Shown piece after piece: positions 1 through 6,270 of a DNA stretch of 6,646 nucleotides. The first letter of the stretch is position 1; every line of letters starts with the position of its first letter. The notes beneath the pieces are model-generated. The model worked only from the letters and a program-made list of their open reading frames with translations. It was not told the origin of the DNA and did not search any database. The position numbers were made by a program, and so were the translations under genes. Origin of the DNA: Bacteroidota bacterium (GTDB lineage: Bacteria > Bacteroidota > Bacteroidia > NS11-12g > UBA955); assembly GCA_030836345.1 (NCBI GenBank), contig JAURQA010000141.1, forward strand, positions 1 to 6,646, in the 5' to 3' direction.

Positions 1-206
1 TGTGTATAGAGTTAATGTTAAATGCAGTAAACCTTATGTTTGTTTCTTTTAGCACATACTTAGGAGACAGTAATGGACAATTATTTGTATTTTTTATAAT
101 GGTAGTGGCAGCAGCAGAGGCGGCTGTTGGTTTGGCAATTTTGGTAAGTATTTACCGAAATACGCGAAATACTGATGTTAGTTTCTTAGATAATTTAAAA
201 GGATAG
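1..206 (+). CDS. nuoK: NADH-quinone oxidoreductase subunit K, C-terminal part (5' end outside window)
   Basis: Small membrane subunit of respiratory complex I (homologue of mitochondrial ND4L), part of the proton-conducting membrane arm. The reading frame is open to the left edge; the first whole codon is at 3 and 67 residues are visible of a family length near 100. The fragment begins [10 protein letters not shown], the conserved core of the second helix, and continues into the Ala-Ala-Ala-Glu-Ala-Ala-Val-Gly motif of the third. The two membrane glutamates (fragment residues 3 and 39) lie 36 residues apart, as Glu36 and Glu72 do in E. coli NuoK. The ATG at 15 is an internal methionine, not the start. 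nuoL follows after 3 bp. The identification is essentially certain. Confidence 0.96.
   Translation, partial: CIELMLNAVNLMFVSFSTYLGDSNGQLFVFFIMVVAAAEAAVGLAILVSIYRNTRNTDVSFLDNLKG
197..203 (+). promoter_or_regulatory. Possible ribosome binding site of nuoL
   Basis: The sequence AAAAGGA ends 6 bases before the nuoL ATG and lies inside the last codons of nuoK. It is a moderate Shine-Dalgarno match. Because it sits inside nuoK, initiation of nuoL is probably coupled to termination of nuoK. Confidence 0.4.
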
Positions 207-209
207 GAT

Positions 210-2105
210 ATGTTAGCTTGGATTATATTATTGCCCCTTGTCGGATTTGCTTTCTCCATTCTTTTTGGTAAAAAGCTTCCAAAACCATTGGTAGGTTTTA
301 TTGCCTCAGTCGTGGTACTTGGATCATTCCTTTTTTCTATAGACGTTTTTAATACAGTAAGTGCAGACCCAAATGGAATCTCAGAACGATTATTTACCTT
401 CCTAGCCATTGATGGATTTAATGTATCCTTTACACTGTTTGCAGATCGTATAACCTCTATCATGCTGCTTGTAATTACAGGCGTTGGTTTACTCATACAT
501 GTCTATTCCATTTCTTACATGAGTCATGATGAAGGATTCTATAAGTTTTTTGCTTATCTGAATCTATTTGTATTTAATATGCTCATTTTAGTCTTGGGTT
601 CAAATCTATTGGTACTGTTCTTTGGCTGGGAGGGGGTAGGACTTTGCTCGTATCTTTTGATTGGATTTTGGTATCAAAACCCAAGCTTTGGAAAAGCAGC
701 TCGAAAAGCATTTATTATGAATAGGATCGGGGATTTAGGCCTGCTATTGGCCATTTTCCTATGCGCTATATATGTTGGAAGTTTTGAATTTTCAGTTATT
801 TCAGATGCTGCACAAAGTGGCGCTTTACCTGAACATTTAATAACAACCATAAGTATTCTTCTATTTGTAGGTGCCATGGGTAAGAGCGCGCAAATACCTC
901 TATATACGTGGCTTCCCGATGCAATGGCGGGCCCTACGCCTGTGAGCGCATTAATACATGCTGCTACCATGGTTACGGCAGGAGTGTATTTAATCGTAAG
1001 AAACCAAGCCCTTTTTATGCTCTCTAGCAGCGCCAACGAATTAATCATGTTTATTGGTTTAGCCACCTCACTGGTAGCTGCGGTCATTGCCTTAAAACAA
1101 AATGACATTAAGAAAGTCCTGGCCTATTCAACAGTGAGCCAATTGGGATTTATGTTTATTGCTCTAGGAGTGGGTGCTTATTCAGCAGCCATGTTCCACC
1201 TGGTTACACATGCCTTTTTTAAAGCATTACTATTTTTAGGTTCAGGCTCTATAATACATGCAATGGACGATGAGCAAGATATGCGACGAATGGGAGGCTT
1301 AAGAAAAAGTATGCCCATTACTTTCATTACATTCTTAATTGGAACCTTGGCCATTTCAGGTTTCCCATTTTTGAGTGGCTTCTTTAGTAAAGACGAAATA
1401 TTGGCCTCAGCTTTTGGTCACAATCGATGGGTTTGGGGTATAGCTATTATTAGTGCTACGCTCACTGGATTCTATATGTTCAGATTATTGTTTGTGGTTT
1501 TCTTTGGTACTTTTAGAGGAACTAAAGAACAAAAAAGCCACTTGCACGAAAGCCCTTGGTTAATGACTATTCCATTGATGATATTGGCTCTTTTAAGTGT
1601 GTTTGGGGGGATGTTAAATTTACCTAAATATGCAGGAAGTCTCTCAGAAAAGCTCCATCATTGGATTGAGCCTAATTTGCCAATTTTAAGAAACCCGGTT
1701 CATGTATCGCACAGCATCGAATATATGCTGGTTGGAGTCGCCATCTTTATTTTCCTTTTGGCTTTTATTCTGCAGTACAGAAAATACGTATTCAAATCGG
1801 CAGTTCCAGAGGAAGATAACGAAATGTCAAAATCAGCTCTCGTATTGGCAAATAAGCTTTATGTGGATGAGGCCTATGACAAAATGTTTGTTGAACCCAC
1901 CGAGACCTTAGGAGATTACTCCTCGTGGTTTGATAGGAATATCATAGGTTTGATTCCCAAATCTATTAAAGGGTGGAACACTGCACTTGCAAGGCTTAAC
2001 GCCAGAGTGCAAAACGGAAATATCGAATACTATCTAGTTTATATGAGTTTAGCCGTATTCTTAGTTTTATTTTTAAGTGCAATTTGTTTGAAACTATGGA
2101 ACTAA
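210..2105 (+). CDS. nuoL: NADH-quinone oxidoreductase subunit L (antiporter-like proton pump)
   Basis: Distal antiporter-like subunit of complex I, homologous to ND5 and to Mrp antiporter subunit MrpA; it moves protons across the inner membrane, driven by quinone reduction. At 631 residues it has the usual length and is hydrophobic throughout. The proton-path residues can be read: Glu141 in the FGWEGVGLCSYLLIGFW motif, Asp175 in MNRIGDLG, Lys225 in MGKSAQIPLYTWLPDAM, His250 in ALIHAATMV, His330, His334 and Lys338 in FHLVTHAFFKALLF, and Lys394-Asp395 in GFFSKDEIL. These match E. coli Glu144, Asp178, Lys229, His254, His334, His338, Lys342 and Lys399-Asp400. The C-terminal 120 residues hold the long amphipathic lateral helix region and a last membrane segment that ends at the C terminus. 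The ATG lies 3 bp behind nuoK. The 3' end overlaps nuoM by 10 bp. Confidence 0.98.
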   Translation: MLAWIILLPLVGFAFSILFGKKLPKPLVGFIASVVVLGSFLFSIDVFNTVSADPNGISERLFTFLAIDGFNVSFTLFADRITSIMLLVITGVGLLIHVYSISYMSHDEGFYKFFAYLNLFVFNMLILVLGSNLLVLFFGWEGVGLCSYLLIGFWYQNPSFGKAARKAFIMNRIGDLGLLLAIFLCAIYVGSFEFSVISDAAQSGALPEHLITTISILLFVGAMGKSAQIPLYTWLPDAMAGPTPVSALIHAATMVTAGVYLIVRNQALFMLSSSANELIMFIGLATSLVAAVIALKQNDIKKVLAYSTVSQLGFMFIALGVGAYSAAMFHLVTHAFFKALLFLGSGSIIHAMDDEQDMRRMGGLRKSMPITFITFLIGTLAISGFPFLSGFFSKDEILASAFGHNRWVWGIAIISATLTGFYMFRLLFVVFFGTFRGTKEQKSHLHESPWLMTIPLMILALLSVFGGMLNLPKYAGSLSEKLHHWIEPNLPILRNPVHVSHSIEYMLVGVAIFIFLLAFILQYRKYVFKSAVPEEDNEMSKSALVLANKLYVDEAYDKMFVEPTETLGDYSSWFDRNIIGLIPKSIKGWNTALARLNARVQNGNIEYYLVYMSLAVFLVLFLSAICLKLWN

Positions 2106-3553
2106 TATTAATATCAATAATCGCCTCTATAGTTACCTACTTTGTTCCCAAAGGAATGGCAAAGATGGTCGCCCTTTTCGGTGCTATTTTAACCCTAGCT
2201 TACAATAGTTTTTTGCTTCAGTCTTTTGTTGCCGATGGAACTAAAAAGTTTGTTTTTGATACTCCTTGGTTTTCAGATGCGGTACATTTCTCCGTTGGAA
2301 TTGATGGAATAAGCATGCTCATGCTCCTGCTCACTAATATTCTTATGGTGGTTATTTTGTTAGGAGCAATGAGAAAAGAATGGAAACGAGAATCCTTATT
2401 CTATTCATTAATTTTATTCATGCAAGCTGCCCTTATCGGTGTATTTGTATCCAATGATGGGATTATGTTTTACGTCTTCTGGGAATTGGCTTTAATACCT
2501 ATATATTTTCTCTGCGCATTGTGGAGTGAATCAGGCGATTATAAAACGACCACACGATTTTTCATTTATACATTTATGGGCAGTTTAGCTATGCTAGGTT
2601 CATTCATTTACTTGGGTTCTAAAGGCCTTGTTGATGGACACACCTTTGCTTACGACAACCTCGTAGCGGTTAAATTAAGTACGACTGAATCGATGTGGGT
2701 AGGATTGGGCATTTTTATTGCATTTGCAGTTAAAATACCATTATTGCCATTTAACGCTTGGCAGCCGAGTACATATGCAGAGTCGCCTACGCCGGCCTCT
2801 CAACTGTTGAGTGGTATTATGCTCAAAATGGGATTGTATGGACTCATACGTTGGTTCTTTCCAATGGTTCCAGAAACCTATGAGTTTTGGTCTAATCTTA
2901 TAATTATACTTGGGGTAATAGCTGTTATTCACGGAGCTTTAATAGCCATACGTCAGAATGGAATGAAACGCCTAACCGCCTTTGCCTCATTAAGTCACGT
3001 AGGATTAATTGCAGCAGGTATTGCAACAATTACAATCGTTGGCCTTCAAGGAGCTTTGGTACAGATGTTTGCGCATGGTATAAATGTGGTGGGTATATTT
3101 CTTTGCATAGATATTATACAACGCAGAACCCAAACAAGAGATTTAACTCAGCTTGGAGGCATTGCAAAGCAAGCTCCTTATTTTGCGGCATTATTTTTAA
3201 TCCTTGTTTTAGGTACTATGGCGGTTCCATTTACCAATGGTTTCCCAGGAGAAATACTCCTTTTAAAATCTATATTTGGATACCATACGATATTGGGAGT
3301 GATAGCCGGTCTCACTGTTATACTCTGTGCAGTATATATGCTTAGAATGTATCAGAAAGGAATGTTGGGTAAGCCAAATGGTGAAACTTTCCATTTCCCA
3401 GATCTTCAGAAAAGCGAATGGCCCGCTCTTATTCTTTTGAGTGCAATGGTTATTGGCATGGGAGTATATCCTCAATGGATTGTGGAATTAACAGAAGCCA
3501 GTTCAGAAAATATTTTGAAAATAATTAAAGAAACAGTGGAGGGAGTCTCATGA
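2096..3553 (+). CDS. nuoM: NADH-quinone oxidoreductase subunit M (antiporter-like proton pump)
   Basis: Middle antiporter-like subunit of complex I, homologous to ND4; one of the proton channels of the membrane arm. I start it at the ATG at 2096, giving 485 residues beginning Met-Glu-Leu-Ile-Leu-Ile-Ser. The frame is also open to a TTG at 2084, which would add only four residues (Met-Phe-Glu-Thr) before this ATG. Key residues are Glu130 in FYVFWELALIPIYFL, Lys213 in FAVKIPLLPFNAW, Lys244 in MLKMGLYGLIRW and Glu386 in GFPGEILLL, matching E. coli Glu144, Lys234, Lys265 and Glu407. The last motif reads GFPGE where GF-V/S-GE is commoner, a small deviation beside a conserved charge. The start lies inside nuoL (10-bp overlap) and the stop overlaps the nuoN start, so translation is probably coupled on both sides. 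Confidence 0.97.
   Translation: MELILISIIASIVTYFVPKGMAKMVALFGAILTLAYNSFLLQSFVADGTKKFVFDTPWFSDAVHFSVGIDGISMLMLLLTNILMVVILLGAMRKEWKRESLFYSLILFMQAALIGVFVSNDGIMFYVFWELALIPIYFLCALWSESGDYKTTTRFFIYTFMGSLAMLGSFIYLGSKGLVDGHTFAYDNLVAVKLSTTESMWVGLGIFIAFAVKIPLLPFNAWQPSTYAESPTPASQLLSGIMLKMGLYGLIRWFFPMVPETYEFWSNLIIILGVIAVIHGALIAIRQNGMKRLTAFASLSHVGLIAAGIATITIVGLQGALVQMFAHGINVVGIFLCIDIIQRRTQTRDLTQLGGIAKQAPYFAALFLILVLGTMAVPFTNGFPGEILLLKSIFGYHTILGVIAGLTVILCAVYMLRMYQKGMLGKPNGETFHFPDLQKSEWPALILLSAMVIGMGVYPQWIVELTEASSENILKIIKETVEGVS
3538..3545 (+). promoter_or_regulatory. Ribosome binding site of nuoN
   Basis: The sequence GGAGGGAG lies within the last codons of nuoM. Its GGAGG core is 7 bases ahead of the nuoN ATG at 3550. 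This is a near-consensus Shine-Dalgarno site, the best in the window, and it supports 3550 as the nuoN start. Such strong sites are not typical of Bacteroidota, where A-rich leaders predominate, so part of the match may be due to the codons for Val-Glu-Gly-Val. Confidence 0.6.
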
Positions 3554-4962
3554 TAGCACTTATTACAATTTTTGTAGGAGCTCTGCTCTGTTTATATCTT
3601 GGAATAAAAAAGCAAGAATCTTTCTCTATTCCTATAGCCCTTATTAGCCTTGCTGCAGCTATGACGGTAACAGTAATACAGTTGCTTTCGAAAGATGTGT
3701 GGCCCATTGAAATGAAAATGAGGGCGGGGGGAATGATGCTTTTTGACTTTTCATCTCAGTTGTTTTCATTGCTTTTAATGCTGAGCTTATTTCTTATTCT
3801 CCTAAGTCTGAAGCCCGTTAAAATGATGGGAGCAGATCTGCTAGGCTTATTGATGTTTAGCCTATGTGGCGGTATATTACTTTCTGGTTTTACCCATTTA
3901 GTAATGATGTTCTTGGGGATCGAAATACTAAGTATACCTCTTTATGTTTTAGCTGGAGCCAACAAAAAGGATTCCTCAAGCAACGAGGCGGCCATTAAGT
4001 ATTTTCTTATGGGCGCTTTTAGTACAGCCATTTTATTAATGGGTTGTGCATTTATTTACGGAGGAACAGGTAGCTTAGATTTAGAAGGCTTAAATAAAGC
4101 CTCTTATATGATGGGACATATGAATTTAGCTACTCCACTTGTATTTTCTGGTGTATTACTAATATTGGTAGGTTTATTATTTAAAGTAGCAGCAATTCCT
4201 TTTCATTTTTGGAGCCCAGATGTCTATGAAGGAAGCCCCAACAGAGCCACTGTTTTTATGGCTACCATTGTGAAAGCAGCCGCTTTTGCTGGATTTATAC
4301 GACTGTTTGCAGTTGGTTTTGGAGAGCTAAAGGAACCCGTCTGGATGAATGCGGTTATTGTGGCTAGTGCTATTTCTATTGTACTGGGAAATGCGGCAGC
4401 AAGTATGCAAAATAATGCAAAACGGTTATTAGCATACTCTGGTATTGCACAAACAGGATATATGCTCATTGCATTTATTGGTTTAGACTTTAGTGCCAAT
4501 GTTTGGAATCTATTGATTTATTTAACAGGTTATATTTCGGCAACGCTCGTTGTATTTACCATTATTGATATTTTAGATACTGAAGGAAAAGCAAGTGATC
4601 TTAAAGCATTTGAAGGATTAGGAGTGAATAATAAAGGTCTCACATTCGCATTAATAGTGGCCATGTTCTCCATGATAGGAATTCCACTTACCATTGGGTT
4701 TGTAGGTAAATATGCGATCTTAACAGCGGCCTTCTACGTAAAGCCATGGCTTGTGGTAGCTGCACTAGTTGGTTCAGCCATTGGAATTGGAGTGTACTTT
4801 AACTTCTTTAAATACGCGGTTATGTCCAGAACAGATAAGCCATTACCTAAACTAAATACAACTGCAGGTCAAAAAATAACTGTAGCTTTTTGTACTTTAG
4901 TCATTCTTCTCATAGGTGCTATGCCTATGATTATTGCAAATTTTAAGGAATTGTTCTTTTAG
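3550..4962 (+). CDS. nuoN: NADH-quinone oxidoreductase subunit N (antiporter-like proton pump)
   Basis: Third antiporter-like subunit of complex I, homologous to ND2, placed nearest the quinone-coupled core of the membrane arm. It has 470 residues, slightly shorter than E. coli NuoN (485), and is hydrophobic throughout. The charged residues of the channel are Glu125 in FLGIEILSIPLYVLAG, Lys212 in LLFKVAAIPFHFWSPDVYEG, Lys242 in TIVKAAAFAGFIRLF and Lys387 in IGFVGKYAIL, matching E. coli Glu133, Lys217, Lys247 and Lys395. The HFWSPDVYEGSP stretch is highly characteristic of NuoN. The start codon overlaps the nuoM stop as ATGA and has a good Shine-Dalgarno site. The gene is the last of the operon: a rho-independent terminator begins 2 bases behind its stop. 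Confidence 0.97.
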   Translation: MIALITIFVGALLCLYLGIKKQESFSIPIALISLAAAMTVTVIQLLSKDVWPIEMKMRAGGMMLFDFSSQLFSLLLMLSLFLILLSLKPVKMMGADLLGLLMFSLCGGILLSGFTHLVMMFLGIEILSIPLYVLAGANKKDSSSNEAAIKYFLMGAFSTAILLMGCAFIYGGTGSLDLEGLNKASYMMGHMNLATPLVFSGVLLILVGLLFKVAAIPFHFWSPDVYEGSPNRATVFMATIVKAAAFAGFIRLFAVGFGELKEPVWMNAVIVASAISIVLGNAAASMQNNAKRLLAYSGIAQTGYMLIAFIGLDFSANVWNLLIYLTGYISATLVVFTIIDILDTEGKASDLKAFEGLGVNNKGLTFALIVAMFSMIGIPLTIGFVGKYAILTAAFYVKPWLVVAALVGSAIGIGVYFNFFKYAVMSRTDKPLPKLNTTAGQKITVAFCTLVILLIGAMPMIIANFKELFF

Positions 4963-4964
4963 TT

Positions 4965-4999
4965 AAAAGTATGCTAATCAATGATTAGCACTTTTTTTT
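4965..4999 (+). terminator. Rho-independent terminator of the nuo operon
   Basis: A perfect 7-bp stem, GCTAATC (4973-4979) with GATTAGC (4983-4989), closes a three-base AAT loop. A further T-A pair (4972/4990) extends it, and after a two-base bulge the run AAAAG (4965-4969) can pair with CTTTT (4991-4995). Eight T residues follow at 4992-4999. It starts almost directly behind the nuoN stop, so it ends the nuo transcript and separates it from the lipoprotein gene. Confidence 0.9.
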
Positions 5000-5062
5000 A
5001 TCGGGGGAATGCAACCATATTACTTTTTTGATGTCAAATGGGCAGAAACAAAAAATAGTATT

Positions 5063-5764
5063 ATGAAAAAGCACATTCTAAAATTAGCCACCCTATCTGC
5101 TTTAATGATTGTTATCGCAAGCGGATGTAAAAAAGAATTAGTAAAAGACGTATCTCAAGATCGCTTTGAAGATGAAATTGAAAATGCAGCTAGTATAGCT
5201 GATGCTGAGATTAGCCCAGATGACATTGTTACGGATGATAATTCAGAACTTTTTGAAATCGAGAGCGAAGGAATTAATCCAAATTACTTTGTAGATGAGA
5301 CCGATTTTGACGAGATCGAGGTTGAAGAAGGTGTAGCAGGCTCAGGAAAAAGTGTGAAAGCTAAACGCAAGAGAATTGCGGCTAAAAGTTTTATTTATTG
5401 TTTAAGGAAACTAGATTTAGGAAAGGATCAAGTAAGAAAAGTTAAATTCCTTTTAGGCAAGTATAGAGATTGTAAATCGAGTTCAGTGAAACGAGCGAAG
5501 GCCTTATATATTAAAATTAGGGCTCCATATATTGTTAAATATAAGCGCCTAGTGTATTTGTATAAGAATGGAAAAATCACAAAAAAAGAGTTGGTTAAAT
5601 CTGTTCATAGTTTGAGAGTTGGTTTTGCTAAGGATCTTAGAAAAGCCCAAATCAAAGAAAAACTTCACGTGGCTTTTAAGAATTGTTATAAAAAGATGCT
5701 ACGCGAATTGCATAGTGTGTTAAACACAAAGCAATGGACCAGGTTTGTAGCTTGCGTTAGGTAA
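5063..5764 (+). CDS. Predicted lipoprotein, Spy/CpxP-like (LTxxQ-type) with split charge
   Basis: I do not recognise a named gene. The 233-residue product starts with a lipoprotein signal: MKKH, a hydrophobic stretch, and lipobox Ala-Ser-Gly-Cys with Cys22 as the lipidated residue. The frame is open upstream to an ATG at 5009, but that start would put 18 polar and aromatic residues before the signal, so 5063 is chosen; its leader is A-rich without a clear Shine-Dalgarno site. Residues 23-90 are very acidic (25 Asp/Glu, 4 Lys/Arg) and probably unfolded. Residues 91-233 are very basic (42 Lys/Arg, 7 Asp/Glu) and look all-helical. Two LTxxQ-like motifs, Leu119-Gln123 and Leu220-Gln224, point to a distant Spy/CpxP/ZraP relative; each lies between two cysteines (113/137 and 208/231). 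In that family such proteins are periplasmic chaperones or metal-stress sensors. That role is inferred here and unproven. The gene is monocistronic, between two terminators. Residue +2 is Lys and no clear surface-export signal is seen. Confidence 0.85.
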   Translation: MKKHILKLATLSALMIVIASGCKKELVKDVSQDRFEDEIENAASIADAEISPDDIVTDDNSELFEIESEGINPNYFVDETDFDEIEVEEGVAGSGKSVKAKRKRIAAKSFIYCLRKLDLGKDQVRKVKFLLGKYRDCKSSSVKRAKALYIKIRAPYIVKYKRLVYLYKNGKITKKELVKSVHSLRVGFAKDLRKAQIKEKLHVAFKNCYKKMLRELHSVLNTKQWTRFVACVR

Positions 5765-5781
5765 AACCTTATTAATTATGG

Positions 5782-5812
5782 AAAAGCCCTCTACCTGGAG
5801 GGCTTTTTTTTT
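5782..5812 (+). terminator. Rho-independent terminator of the lipoprotein gene
   Basis: GCCCTC (5786-5791) pairs perfectly with GAGGGC (5798-5803) around a six-base loop. AAAA (5782-5785) can pair with the first T residues of a nine-T run at 5804-5812. It lies 17 bases behind the lipoprotein stop. On the opposite strand the same stem is followed by only four T residues, so it could also act weakly on the convergent globin transcript, about 60 bases past that gene's stop. Confidence 0.92.
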
Positions 5813-5871
5813 GCTCTTTATTTTCAAATATGGGCTCTTTTATCCTAAAAAAGCAAGTTCTAAAGGATCAC

Positions 5872-6261
5872 CTATCTTTTTTTAATGTTAATTTGTTGAG
5901 GTTCCAAGCCAAGTTTATACTTAAATAATATAGCTTGTTGATTGGCTTTTTCCATCCATTCTTTTGACTTGCTTCCTTGGAAAGGTTCAAGTGCTTCAGC
6001 TAAATACCCTAACCAAATATCGAAATGCTCTGCTTTCAAATTTAGCTTTGTGTGAGGCTCAAATACGCTGCCCTTGTATTGATTTTCCTCAGGATTAATT
6101 TGCAGTACAAAACACCAAAAGTCATATATCCTGGGGAGGTGCTTTTCTAGCTTTAAATGCTTGAACATCTCGCTAGTTTTGGGATCCTTCAAAAGCAGCT
6201 CATAATGCTTATTTACCACTTTCTCGACCTGTTCTTTTTTGCTTATTTCAAGTAAATCCAT
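5872..6261 (-). CDS. Group III truncated haemoglobin
   Basis: Small cytoplasmic haem protein of the 2-on-2 globin fold, group III (TrHb3; Campylobacter jejuni Ctb is the best known). Members bind O2 and NO, and roles in nitrosative stress or oxygen handling have been proposed. The 129-residue length is normal. An alignment by eye with Ctb gives Tyr20 at B10, His41 at E7 in HLPRIYDFW (an eight-residue step to the conserved Trp49, as in Ctb), His70 as the proximal F8 haem ligand in FEPHTKLNL, and Trp83 at G8 in HFDIWL. The haem pocket is therefore complete and the protein should bind haem. The C terminus ends in a lysine-rich INIKKR tail. The start lies 9 bp behind the stop of the DHS-like gene on the same strand, with no good Shine-Dalgarno site in between, so the two are probably co-transcribed. 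It converges on the lipoprotein gene. Confidence 0.93.
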   Translation of the reverse strand: MDLLEISKKEQVEKVVNKHYELLLKDPKTSEMFKHLKLEKHLPRIYDFWCFVLQINPEENQYKGSVFEPHTKLNLKAEHFDIWLGYLAEALEPFQGSKSKEWMEKANQQAILFKYKLGLEPQQINIKKR

Positions 6262-6270
6262 ACATCTAAA

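Noticed and set aside
152..496. Open reading frame of 114 codons on the - strand across nuoK/nuoL
   Set aside because: Antisense to two certain genes and low-complexity Lys/Thr/Asn-rich in translation; no independent support.
674..1108. Open reading frame of 144 codons on the - strand inside nuoL
   Set aside because: It lies wholly antisense to the conserved core of nuoL (Lys225 and His250 region), and its translation has no recognisable domain; it is a shadow of the coding strand.
4224..4499. Open reading frame of 91 codons on the - strand inside nuoN
   Set aside because: Alanine-rich antisense shadow of nuoN membrane helices.
5009..5062. N-terminal extension of the lipoprotein from the ATG at 5009
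   Set aside because: It would bury a clear lipoprotein signal 18 residues inside the chain, and the added residues look like translated leader; the ATG at 5063 is preferred.
5000..5062. Possible promoter for the lipoprotein gene (TACTTTTT)
   Set aside because: Partial match to the flavobacterial -7 element with no matching TTTG element at the right distance; not enough to annotate.
5842..5869. Inverted repeat ATCCT ... AGGAT in the convergent intergenic region
   Set aside because: Only a 5-bp stem around a loop of about 17 bases and no following T run on the - strand; too weak to call a terminator for the globin gene.
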